64,000 bases of DNA from positions 124,001 to 188,000 of the forward strand of contig JAKAWQ010000002.1 in the NCBI GenBank assembly GCA_021816925.1, read 5' to 3'. Below are positions 9,217 through 17,105 of this stretch, one piece after another. The stretch is from Pseudomonadota bacterium (GTDB taxonomy: Bacteria > Pseudomonadota > Alphaproteobacteria > Acetobacterales > Acetobacteraceae). A model generated the notes under the pieces. That model was not told where the DNA came from and did not search any database. It saw only the letters and a program-made list of their open reading frames with translations. The number at the start of each line of letters is the position of its first letter. Position 1 is the stretch's first letter. The translations under genes and the position numbers were made by a program.

Positions 9217-10545
9217 TCAGCTCGGGTGAAGGGTCGGCAGGCGCTCTTCCCTTGCGTCCGGAGCTTCGAGGGACGCTGCCGGCGGCGTCGACGATGCCGG
9301 CTGACTCGGCGACGAAGCCCAATGGATGCGACCCGGGGTCCCGCAGTTGGGACAGACCGCCCGCCACGCCGCAAGCGTCCCACCGCATGCGCCGCAACGC
9401 CATGCGGGGTCGGCATCGGCGGCCGCGGCGGCGCGGAGCGCATCGCGCTCCGCCGCACTTTCCTTGCCTTCGGCCTCGGCGCGCGCCACCTCGGCAAGCA
9501 GCAGCCAGAGGCGCCGCCAGCCGATTCCCTCCCCGCGTAGCAGCTCCGCCTGCCGCCTTGCTTCTCCGAAGAGCCCGGCGGCCAGTGCCGTCTCGGCGAG
9601 GAGGAAGCGAGACTCGGGATGGTTGGGATTGCGCGCTGCCAACCGTTGCGCTGCACTGGCCCGCGCAAGAGGGTCGGCGAGAGGCTCCAACGCGAATTGC
9701 GCAAGATCGGGATGCGGCGCGCGCGCCCACGCGTCGGCGATCACCGCCTCGGCGCGGCGTTCCCGGCCCGCGGCACGCAGCCGGCGGGCGAGCGCAAGCG
9801 AAGCGGCCGGCAGGTCGGGATCGGCGGCAACCGCCTCGCGGGCGAGCTTCAGCGCCTTCTTCGAATTCGTTTCCGCCTCTGCCGCGGCCGTTGCCAGGGC
9901 GGCCCGCGCCGGCTCGTCGGCCAAGGCCAGGGCGGCCCGCCAATCCTCCGTCTCGATTGCAATACGGCGCCGTTCACGCCGGAGCCACGACCCGCCGGGA
10001 TGGATGGCCTCGGCACGCGCCGCGAGCGCCGCTGCCTCGCTCCAGTCGGCGCGCAGGATCGCTTCGCGCAGAAGGCCGCGCAGGCCGAGGAAGGCGCCGT
10101 CCGCGCGCTCGGCAAGCACGCGGAACGTGGCTTGCGCTTCATCGCTCCGCTCGGCGAGCCTCGCGGCCTCGGCGGCCAGAAGCAGCGTCTGGGGCGTATC
10201 GCCGAGCAGGCGGCGCGCGACTTCGGCCTGCCGCCGCGCCGCGACGGGCTCGCCCGCAGCCAGCGCGATCAGCGTACGCGTCACCGCGCGGTCGCCCTCT
10301 CTGCGATCGCGCCGGGAACGCCAGAGCCGGAAGCGACGCGGCAAACGGAAGATGACGCCTAAGAGCCGCAGCACGGCATAGGTGAGGATCAGCAGGACAA
10401 TCAGCGCGAGCGCGGCGATCGGCATCCTGGCAGAGATGCCGATGTTGCCGATTTCAACCGAGACGCGGCCCGGCAGGCTGGCCAGGCCATAGGCAAAGGC
10501 AAGCGTCAGCAGGCTTGCAACGAGGAAAAAAAGAACCCGCCGCAT
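9217..10545 (-). CDS. hemY: HemY-family membrane TPR protein with C-terminal zinc ribbon
   Basis: 442-residue protein of the HemY N-terminal/TPR family, encoded with hemC and hemD in many proteobacteria; its role in haem synthesis is not settled. Two N-terminal membrane segments (residues 5-22 and 42-66), then TPR-type helical repeats rich in Ala and Arg. The C-terminus has CGAC...CPNCG spacing, a likely zinc ribbon seen in alphaproteobacterial members. ATG 10545 overlaps the stop of the upstream Mic60 homologue (ATGA), so it is translationally coupled; a TTG one codon upstream is possible. Confidence 0.88.
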   Translation of the reverse strand: MRRVLFFLVASLLTLAFAYGLASLPGRVSVEIGNIGISARMPIAALALIVLLILTYAVLRLLGVIFRLPRRFRLWRSRRDRREGDRAVTRTLIALAAGEPVAARRQAEVARRLLGDTPQTLLLAAEAARLAERSDEAQATFRVLAERADGAFLGLRGLLREAILRADWSEAAALAARAEAIHPGGSWLRRERRRIAIETEDWRAALALADEPARAALATAAAEAETNSKKALKLAREAVAADPDLPAASLALARRLRAAGRERRAEAVIADAWARAPHPDLAQFALEPLADPLARASAAQRLAARNPNHPESRFLLAETALAAGLFGEARRQAELLRGEGIGWRRLWLLLAEVARAEAEGKESAAERDALRAAAAADADPAWRCGACGGTLAAWRAVCPNCGTPGRIHWASSPSQPASSTPPAASLEAPDAREERLPTLHPS

Positions 10546-11468
10546 CAACCGGAGCCGGCGAAGGCGGCCATCGCGGCGTTAGCGGCCAGCAGCGCCTTGG
10601 CCTGATCCTCCCATGCCGCCATCGCCGGCGCGAGAGGCCGCGGCAGGGAGGCCAGCGCGGCGAGCGCCGCGGCAAGGTCTCCGGCATCGAGCGCCGCGCG
10701 CGCGCGCGCCAGCGCCGGTGCGGCAGGATTGCCGATGATGACCCGGTTGCCTTCGCTCAACGTGAAGAGATCGCCGAGCCTTTGCAGCATCTGCTTCATC
10801 AGAGGCTGGCCTGCCCCCGAAGGACGGGCGGCCTTGCTTTCGACCCGCGCGGCGTCGGCAAAGGAAAGGCGGAGACCGGCAAGCGTGGGCGGAGCGGTCG
10901 TGGCAAAGCGGGCAAGTGCCGGCGGAGCGCCGGGCAGGTGGCCGAGCGGGCGGCCCTGCTCGAGCGCGACGGCGGTGCCGGCGAGGCGGGCCATGTGCTC
11001 GGCTCGGGCGAGGTGCGTCCTGATCCCGGCGAGCGATGTCTCGAGGCGGTCGATCCGGCCGGCCAAAGGTGCCAGCGCGGTGCCGAGTTCCGCCGCATTG
11101 GACGGAATGGGAGCCGGCGGCGGGCGCTTCTCGAGAGCGGAAAGCCGCGCCTCGATCGGCCCGAGGTCGGGTGGAGGCGGCAGTGCCGCCAGCTCCTTCT
11201 GCGCGGCGGCGAGCTGGCCGGCGAGCTGATCGAGCCGGCTCCCGAGTGCGGCAAGGGCAGCGGTGTCGGGCGGCCGGGCCGGCGTGCGCGGGTTGAGCCA
11301 GACGAAGACGAGGCCGGCTGCAAGGGCGAGGAATCCGAGGAAAGAGACCCATGGCGCCGTCGAACGACGCGGCCGCGGCGAAGGCGCGCCCGCGTTCGCC
11401 GCGGGCTCGGCCGGGCGAGCCTCGGGCGCCTCAGGTGCGGCGACGGCGGGGGCCTCGGGTTCGGTCAT
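10545..11468 (-). CDS. Mic60/mitofilin-like inner membrane protein
   Basis: 307 residues. A Pro/Ala-rich cytoplasmic N-terminus is followed by one membrane segment (about residues 40-57), a long Ala/Leu-rich coiled-coil-like stretch and a conserved C-terminal domain (LPGAPPALARFATTAP, LGDLFTLSEGNRVI). This is the layout of alphaproteobacterial mitofilin homologues (COG4223), which are regularly encoded between hemD and hemY and are the bacterial relatives of mitochondrial Mic60. ATG 11468 overlaps the hemD stop as ATGA. The likely site is the inner membrane with the coiled coil in the periplasm. Confidence 0.82.
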   Translation of the reverse strand: MTEPEAPAVAAPEAPEARPAEPAANAGAPSPRPRRSTAPWVSFLGFLALAAGLVFVWLNPRTPARPPDTAALAALGSRLDQLAGQLAAAQKELAALPPPPDLGPIEARLSALEKRPPPAPIPSNAAELGTALAPLAGRIDRLETSLAGIRTHLARAEHMARLAGTAVALEQGRPLGHLPGAPPALARFATTAPPTLAGLRLSFADAARVESKAARPSGAGQPLMKQMLQRLGDLFTLSEGNRVIIGNPAAPALARARAALDAGDLAAALAALASLPRPLAPAMAAWEDQAKALLAANAAMAAFAGSG

Positions 11469-12172
11469 TCGAGCATGGCGAGAACCGCCTCCTCCGTCGG
11501 CTCTAGTGCGACACGGACGCAACGGAAGGGCAAGGGTCGAAGTATGGAAGCCGCTGCCGGACCGATCGCCACAGCGGCGAGCGGGGCAAGGGCCGCAACG
11601 AGACCTGCCGCGCCGACAAGCCTGACAAAGGTCTCGGCGGCCCCCGCCGAAAAGAACAGCGCCGCAACAACGCGCCGCTCGGCTAGCGACGAGCGGGCGG
11701 CAGCAGGGAGCCTCGCCATGGGCCGCGCCGCATAGACGCTGCGTCGGAGCACCGCAAAACCCTCGGCCCTGAGTGCCTCCGCAAGCCTTCCGCCCTGGCG
11801 CGCCCCTGCCGCAAGCAGGAGCGGCCCTTCCTCGGGGCGGCAGGCGCGGGCCACGAGAAGAGAAAGCGCCGCGGCATCACCCGCCGCACTGGTCACGGCA
11901 CGGAAGCCGAGAGAGCGCGCGCGCGCCGCCGTCGCGTCGCCCACCACGTAGAGATGATGCCCGCCATAAAGCGAGGCGAGCGCGGAGAGCGCGTTGGCGC
12001 TGGTCGCGAGCGTAGCCTGCACGCTCCTGGGCAGTGGGAGACGCGAAGGAAGCGGGCGGATCCGGAGCAACGGCGCGCAAATCGGGGTAAAGCCGCGGGC
12101 GGCCACGCGAGCCGCGGTGGCCGAGGCCCCGGGCTCGGGGCGCGTGATGAGGACGCCGCACGACTCAGGCAA
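11465..12172 (-). CDS. hemD: Uroporphyrinogen-III synthase
   Basis: Closes and inverts ring D of hydroxymethylbilane to give uroporphyrinogen III. About 235 residues if it starts at TTG 12172 (MPESCGVLITRPEPGA), which overlaps the hemC stop; no ATG in frame fits the family N-terminus, so an unusual start is needed. Visible family features: LITRPEPGASATAARVAARGF at the start, ALFFSAGAAETFVRL and AIGPAAASILRPL near the end. HemD sequences vary strongly, and the identification rests on this pattern plus its place between hemC and mic60. Confidence 0.85.
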   Translation of the reverse strand: MPESCGVLITRPEPGASATAARVAARGFTPICAPLLRIRPLPSRLPLPRSVQATLATSANALSALASLYGGHHLYVVGDATAARARSLGFRAVTSAAGDAAALSLLVARACRPEEGPLLLAAGARQGGRLAEALRAEGFAVLRRSVYAARPMARLPAAARSSLAERRVVAALFFSAGAAETFVRLVGAAGLVAALAPLAAVAIGPAAASILRPLPFRCVRVALEPTEEAVLAMLE

Positions 12173-13169
12173 AGATGTCGGAGGGTGAGTTCGCGCGCAG
12201 GCTGTGGCCAAGCTCCGCGCCGACGCGCGCGGCCTCACCGGCCGGACCGGTAAGGGTCCGCCGGAGAAGGAACGAGCCATCGGCTCGGGCGACGAGGCCC
12301 GTGAGGGAAAGCCGCCCGTCGGGCAGAAACCGCGCATGCCCGCCGATCGGCGTGCGGCAGGAGCCGTCGAGCGCCGCGAGAAGGGCGCGCTCGGCGGAGG
12401 CGACGGCCGCGGCCTCCCGATCCTCGATCGCAGCCAGCAGCTCGCGAAGATCGCTGTCGTCGGCACGCACGGTCACGCCTATGATCCCCTGGCCGGCGGC
12501 AGGGACCATCGTTTCGGCATCGAGCGGCACGACGTTCGGTCCCGCGATCTCGAGCCGCCTGAGGCCGGCCAGCGCCAGCACGCCCGCAGCACAATGCCCG
12601 GCCCGGATGCGGGCCATCCGGGTGCCGACATTGCCGCGCAGCGGCACGATCGCAAGATCGGGACGCGCATGCAGAAGCTGCGCCTGACGGCGCACGGAGG
12701 CGGTGCCGAGAACGGTCCCCGGGTTGAGCGCCGCGAACGGATCGTCGGGCCGGGACACGCCGCAGCCGGGACCGAGGATCAGCGCATCCCGCGCGTCCTC
12801 GCGCTTCAGCGTGCACGCAAGCACGATGCCGGCGGGAAGCACGGTCTCGAGGTCCTTCAGGCTGTGCACCGCAAAATCGACTCGCCGGTCCGCCAGCGCC
12901 TCGTGAATTTCCTTGGCAAAAAGCCCCTTGCCGCCGATCTCCGCGAGACGGCGGTCCTGCACGCGATCCCCGGTGGTGGCGATCGCATGTTCCTCGAACA
13001 CTTCGAGGTTCCGCAGCACCGGGCAGAAGTGTCGGAGCACCGAAAGGAAGGTCCGGGTCTGCACGAGCGCAAGCGGCGAGGCGCGGGTACCGACGCGAAG
13101 CGGCAGCTCATGGAGGTGCGGCGGGACCCGCACCGTGGTCTGCTGTTCCGGGGGCTTCAGCGCCGTCAT
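12165..13169 (-). CDS. hemC: Hydroxymethylbilane synthase (porphobilinogen deaminase)
   Basis: Joins four porphobilinogens into hydroxymethylbilane using a dipyrromethane cofactor. 334 residues. Visible motifs: LRVGTRASPLALVQT, FAVHSLKDLETVLPAG, LGTASVRRQAQLL, PLRGNVGTRM, and the cofactor cysteine in DGSCRTPIGGHA near residue 270. It carries a slightly long N-terminal extension before LRVGTRAS. It is divergent from tsaD with only 38 bp between the two starts, so both promoters must be compact or overlapping. Confidence 0.96.
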   Translation of the reverse strand: MTALKPPEQQTTVRVPPHLHELPLRVGTRASPLALVQTRTFLSVLRHFCPVLRNLEVFEEHAIATTGDRVQDRRLAEIGGKGLFAKEIHEALADRRVDFAVHSLKDLETVLPAGIVLACTLKREDARDALILGPGCGVSRPDDPFAALNPGTVLGTASVRRQAQLLHARPDLAIVPLRGNVGTRMARIRAGHCAAGVLALAGLRRLEIAGPNVVPLDAETMVPAAGQGIIGVTVRADDSDLRELLAAIEDREAAAVASAERALLAALDGSCRTPIGGHARFLPDGRLSLTGLVARADGSFLLRRTLTGPAGEAARVGAELGHSLRANSPSDIFA

Positions 13170-13207
13170 GGGCGTGTCCTAAAACCGGGAGGCTGGAAAG
13201 AAAAGGG

Positions 13208-14269
13208 ATGGCAGTGGATTCGGCGAACGCGCGAGCCGTGCTCGGCATCGAAAGCTCCTGTGACGAGACCGCCGCGGCGGTGCTCGACGCCACGGGGCGG
13301 GTGCTCGCGGAACGGCTGCTAAGCCAGCGCCGCGAGCACGCGCCCTTCGGGGGCGTCGTCCCGGAGATTGCTGCGCGCGCGCATCTCGCCCACCTGCCGG
13401 GGCTTGTGCGCGAGACCATGGAGGAAGCCGGGCTCGATTACCGTGATCTTGCTGCGGTCGCCGCCACCGCCGGCCCCGGGCTGATCGGCGGTCTGATCGT
13501 CGGCAGCCACTTCGCCAAAGGGATCGCACTCGCCGCCGGCTGCCGGTTCCTCGCCATCAACCATCTGGAGGCGCATGCGCTGACGCCGCGTCTGCCGGGA
13601 TTGGCCGGCGCCGCGTTCCCCTACCTCCTCCTTCTCGTCTCGGGCGGGCACAGCCAATGGGTGACGGTGGAGGGCGTGGGACGTTACCGGCTGCTTGGCC
13701 GGACGATCGACGATGCGGCCGGCGAGGCTTTTGACAAAGTGGGCAAGTTGCTCGGCCTTCCCTGGCCCGGCGGGCCTGCGCTCGAGCGCCTGGCCGCGTC
13801 GGGCGATCCCGCGCGCTTCCGTTTCCCGCGCCCGCTCGCCGGCCGGCCGGGCTGTGATTTCAGCTTCAGCGGGCTCAAGACCGCGGTGGCGCAGGCGGTA
13901 GCCGCGTTTCCCGAGGGCGCGCTGTCCCGGGCGGACGCTGCCGATATCGCCGCCTCCTTCCAGCTTGCCATGGTCGAGGTGCTGGCCGACCGTGCGCGCC
14001 ACGCGATGGCGCTCTTCACCAGCCGCTTCCCGGACCCGCGCCTGCTCGTCGTCTCGGGCGGGGTTGCCGCCAATAACGCGGTGCGCGCGGCGCTCGGCGC
14101 CGTAGCCGCGGAGGCGGGCTTCTCCCTGTTCGCCCCTCCCGCGCGGCTCTGCACCGACAATGCGGTGATGGTCGCCTGGGCCGGCCTTGAGCGGCTCCGC
14201 CTCGGGCTCGAAGACGGTTTCGACGCGCCGGCGCGGCCGCGTTGGCCGCTCGAGGAACTCTCCGGGTGA
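13208..14269 (+). CDS. tsaD: tRNA N6-threonylcarbamoyltransferase TsaD
   Basis: Transfers threonylcarbamoyl to A37 of ANN-decoding tRNAs together with TsaB and TsaE. 353 residues. Visible motifs: VLGIESSCDETAAAV at the start, the metal-binding ARAHLAHL (HxxxH), LLLVSGGHSQW and SGGVAANNAVR. Nothing is missing. Its stop overlaps the rlmJ GTG start (GTGA), starting a three-gene overlapping block tsaD-rlmJ-gpsA. Confidence 0.96.
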   Translation: MAVDSANARAVLGIESSCDETAAAVLDATGRVLAERLLSQRREHAPFGGVVPEIAARAHLAHLPGLVRETMEEAGLDYRDLAAVAATAGPGLIGGLIVGSHFAKGIALAAGCRFLAINHLEAHALTPRLPGLAGAAFPYLLLLVSGGHSQWVTVEGVGRYRLLGRTIDDAAGEAFDKVGKLLGLPWPGGPALERLAASGDPARFRFPRPLAGRPGCDFSFSGLKTAVAQAVAAFPEGALSRADAADIAASFQLAMVEVLADRARHAMALFTSRFPDPRLLVVSGGVAANNAVRAALGAVAAEAGFSLFAPPARLCTDNAVMVAWAGLERLRLGLEDGFDAPARPRWPLEELSG

Positions 14270-15099
14270 ACTACCGCCACGCCTATCATGCGGGGAACTT
14301 TGGCGACTGCCTCAAGCAGGCATTGCTCATGTGGCTGGTCGAGCGGCTGCAACGCAAAGAGCGGCCCATTGCCGTATTCGATACGCACGCCGGTGCCGGT
14401 GCCTATGATTTTGGCAGCACTGAAGGCATGCGCATCGGCGAATGGAAGGAGGGCATCGGCAGGCTGCTCTCTGACCCGCCGGTCGCGCTCGCGGCCTACG
14501 TGGCACTTGTCCAGGAGATCATGCAGGACGCCGAGGGCGCGTTTCCGGGCACACCGCTCCTCGTCCGCCGACTGCTGCGCCCGGGTGACCGGCTGGTTTG
14601 CTGCGAGCTTCATCCCGAAGAATATGCCAGCCTGAAGCGTCGATTTGCCGGCGATCGACAGGTTGCCGTGCATCATCGTGACGGCTGGGAGGCTCTCAAG
14701 GCGATCTTGCCGCTCGAGCCCCGGCGGGGGCTTGTGCTGATCGACCCCCCGTACGAGGAACCGGGCGAGTTTGCGCGCCTTGCCGCGGGACTTGGCGCGG
14801 CCCAGCAACGCTTCCCGACCGGCGTGCTGGCCGCCTGGTACCCGATCAAGCACCGCGCGCCGGTGCGCGACTTCCACGAAGCGCTCGCGGCAGGCCGTCT
14901 CAAGGACGTCGTGACGGCCGAGCTCTATCTCCGCGAACCGACCGATCCCGCCCGGCTGAACGGCGCTGGCCTCCTGGTGGCGCGACCGCCTTACGAATTC
15001 GCGCCGGCGGCGCGCGCGATCCTGGACGCGCTTTCAGAACGTCTCGGCCAGGGCGAGCCGGGAGGGGGCGCGGCACTGTTGCGGATCACGGGTGGCTAG
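14266..15099 (+). CDS. rlmJ: 23S rRNA (adenine-2030-N6) methyltransferase RlmJ
   Basis: SAM-dependent rRNA methyltransferase. 277 residues from GTG 14266, chosen because VNYRHAYHAGNFGDCLKQ matches the family N-terminus (YRHAFHAGN) and the GTG overlaps the tsaD stop. Visible motifs: FDTHAGAGAYD (SAM site) and the catalytic DPPYEEPGEF. YPIKHR is also conserved. The gene overlaps gpsA by 8 nt. Confidence 0.93.
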   Translation: MNYRHAYHAGNFGDCLKQALLMWLVERLQRKERPIAVFDTHAGAGAYDFGSTEGMRIGEWKEGIGRLLSDPPVALAAYVALVQEIMQDAEGAFPGTPLLVRRLLRPGDRLVCCELHPEEYASLKRRFAGDRQVAVHHRDGWEALKAILPLEPRRGLVLIDPPYEEPGEFARLAAGLGAAQQRFPTGVLAAWYPIKHRAPVRDFHEALAAGRLKDVVTAELYLREPTDPARLNGAGLLVARPPYEFAPAARAILDALSERLGQGEPGGGAALLRITGG

Positions 15100-16063
15100 G
15101 CTCGGCGTCATCGGCGCCGGCGCCTGGGGCACGGCGCTGGCCGTGCTCGGCGCGCGCGCCGGCCACCATGTGTTGCTTTGGGCGCGTGATCCGGCACGGC
15201 GCGCGGAAATTCGAGCGAGCCGGCGCAATCGGCGCCTCGCGGACGTTAGGCTCGACTCGCCGATCGATCTCGCCGAGGATCCGTCGCTCCCCGGTGCCGA
15301 GGTCCTGGTGCTTGCCGTGCCGGTGCGGCATTTCCGCCCGATCGTGCACGAAATCATCCCGGCCGGTCGGCCGCTTGTGGTCGCGGCCAAGGGGATGGAG
15401 ACGGCAACCGGCTTGCTGCCGCACGAGATTCTCTCCGCCCTCCACCCCGCGGCACCGAACGCGGTGCTGACCGGCCCGACCTTCGCCGCCGAGATCGCCG
15501 CCGGGCTGCCGGCGGCAGCCGTGCTCGCAGCTTCCGACCCGTTACTCCGGCAGCGCCTTCTGGCCTTGCTCGCCGCACCCGGCTTCCGCCTCTACGGGAA
15601 TGCTGATCCGCTCGGGGCGGCGATCGGCGGGGCGGCCAAGAACGTGATCGCGATCGCCGCCGGTGCGGTGATCGGCGCAGGTCTCGGCGAGAACGCCCGC
15701 GCCGCGCTGGTCACGCGCGGGTTGGCCGAGCTTGGCCGCCTCACCGTTGCTCTCGGCGGCCGGCTCGAGACGAGCTTCGGCCTCTCGGGGCTCGGTGATC
15801 TCGTGCTCACCTGTACGGGCCGCGCCAGCCGCAATTTCCGTTTCGGGTTTGCACTCGGTTGCGGCGAGGCGCCGGCGGCGATCCTGGCCGGGCTCGAAGG
15901 TATTGCCGAGGGTGTTGCGACCGCGCCCGCACTTGCCGCCCGCGCCCGCGCCGCCGGCTGCGAGGTGCCGATCGCCGCGCTCGTGACGCGGCTGATCGGG
16001 GGGGAAACGACGCTGCCGGCCGCGATGGAGGAGCTGCTGTCCCGTCCGCCCCGCGACGAGTAA
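15092..16063 (+). CDS. gpsA: Glycerol-3-phosphate dehydrogenase [NAD(P)+]
   Basis: Reduces dihydroxyacetone phosphate to sn-glycerol 3-phosphate for phospholipid synthesis. 323 residues from GTG 15092, inside the rlmJ 3' end. Visible motifs: GVIGAGAWGTALA (dinucleotide fold), LVVAAKGMETATG, NAVLTGPTFAAEIA and the catalytic lysine in GGAAKNVIAIAAG. FGLSGLGDLVLTCTG is intact. Confidence 0.96.
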   Translation: MARLGVIGAGAWGTALAVLGARAGHHVLLWARDPARRAEIRASRRNRRLADVRLDSPIDLAEDPSLPGAEVLVLAVPVRHFRPIVHEIIPAGRPLVVAAKGMETATGLLPHEILSALHPAAPNAVLTGPTFAAEIAAGLPAAAVLAASDPLLRQRLLALLAAPGFRLYGNADPLGAAIGGAAKNVIAIAAGAVIGAGLGENARAALVTRGLAELGRLTVALGGRLETSFGLSGLGDLVLTCTGRASRNFRFGFALGCGEAPAAILAGLEGIAEGVATAPALAARARAAGCEVPIAALVTRLIGGETTLPAAMEELLSRPPRDE

Positions 16064-16085
16064 CCGAGGGGCCAAGTGCCATGCC

Positions 16086-17036
16086 TCAGGCGCCGAGATG
16101 CACCTCGGTCGTGTTGGCGCCGCAGACCAGCACCGCGACTCTCTCCTCCCCCCGCGCGCGGTAGCGGCCGGAAAGGAGCGCCGCGAAGGCAGCCGCTCCG
16201 CCCGGCTCGGTCGCAACCCTGAGCACGTCCCAAAGCGCCGTCTGCGCACGACGGATGTCATCGTCCGTGACCAGCCTCACCTCGGGATCGACGAAGGCCC
16301 GGGCAATCGGGAACATGAGCCCGCCCACTTGGCGCGGCGCCAGGCTGTCAACGGCGATGCCACCCGCAGGCGCATTCACCGGGCGGCCCGCGGCAAACGC
16401 GCGGGCAAGCGTGGGCGCGCCCTCTGATTCCACCGCAACGATGCGAACCTTGCCCCGATACCAAGCCGCGATGCCGCCGATCAGGCCGCCGCCCCCGACG
16501 GCCACGAGCAGCGTTTCGACGGCCGGCGCATCGTCTTCGATCTCGAGCCCTATGCTGCCCTGGCCTAGGAGCGTCTCCTCCTGGTCGTACGCATGCACCG
16601 CAAGCGCGCCGGTCTCGGCGATGCGCCGCTCGCTCGCGGCGAGGGCGTCGGCGTAGCGCTCGCCCCCGACGACAAGCTCGGCACCGTAGGAGCGGATACG
16701 CGCGAGCTTGGCGGGCGAGGTGACCGAGGGGACGAAGATGGCGGCAGGCAGGCCGAGGCGGCGGGCGGCGAAGGCAACCGCCGCGCCGTGATTGCCGCCC
16801 GAGGCCGCGACCACGCCGGCCGGGGGGACCGCGCGACCGAGGAGGTTGGCGAAGGCGCCGCGCGCCTTGAACGAACCGGTGTGCTGAAGCTGTTCGAGCT
16901 TGAAGAGGATGGGGGCGCCTCGGAGGCCGAAATCCGCCGCCGCGACCCCGATCACGGGGGTGCGGCGGATATAGGGGCGGATCAGCCGTTCGGTTTCGGC
17001 AATCCGCGCGCGGTCGATCACGAGTTCAGTCGGCAT
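16086..17036 (-). CDS. Threonine/serine dehydratase-like PLP enzyme
   Basis: PLP fold type II enzyme, 316 residues from ATG 17036 (TGGAG upstream; ATG 17063 is a weaker choice). The PLP lysine is in TGSFKARGA, the substrate loop is ASGGNHGAAVA and the phosphate loop is VGGGGLIGG. There is no C-terminal ACT domain, so it is the short catabolic type rather than feedback-regulated IlvA. Exact substrate (threonine, serine or hydroxyaspartate) cannot be told from sequence. It is convergent with gpsA and lies downstream of metH in the same direction. Confidence 0.85.
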   Translation of the reverse strand: MPTELVIDRARIAETERLIRPYIRRTPVIGVAAADFGLRGAPILFKLEQLQHTGSFKARGAFANLLGRAVPPAGVVAASGGNHGAAVAFAARRLGLPAAIFVPSVTSPAKLARIRSYGAELVVGGERYADALAASERRIAETGALAVHAYDQEETLLGQGSIGLEIEDDAPAVETLLVAVGGGGLIGGIAAWYRGKVRIVAVESEGAPTLARAFAAGRPVNAPAGGIAVDSLAPRQVGGLMFPIARAFVDPEVRLVTDDDIRRAQTALWDVLRVATEPGGAAAFAALLSGRYRARGEERVAVLVCGANTTEVHLGA

Positions 17037-17105
17037 GATGGCTCCAAGGCGAACGGGTCCCAAGGGCTCGGCCCTTGGCGGGGTGCAGGGGCGGAGCCCC
17101 TGCGA

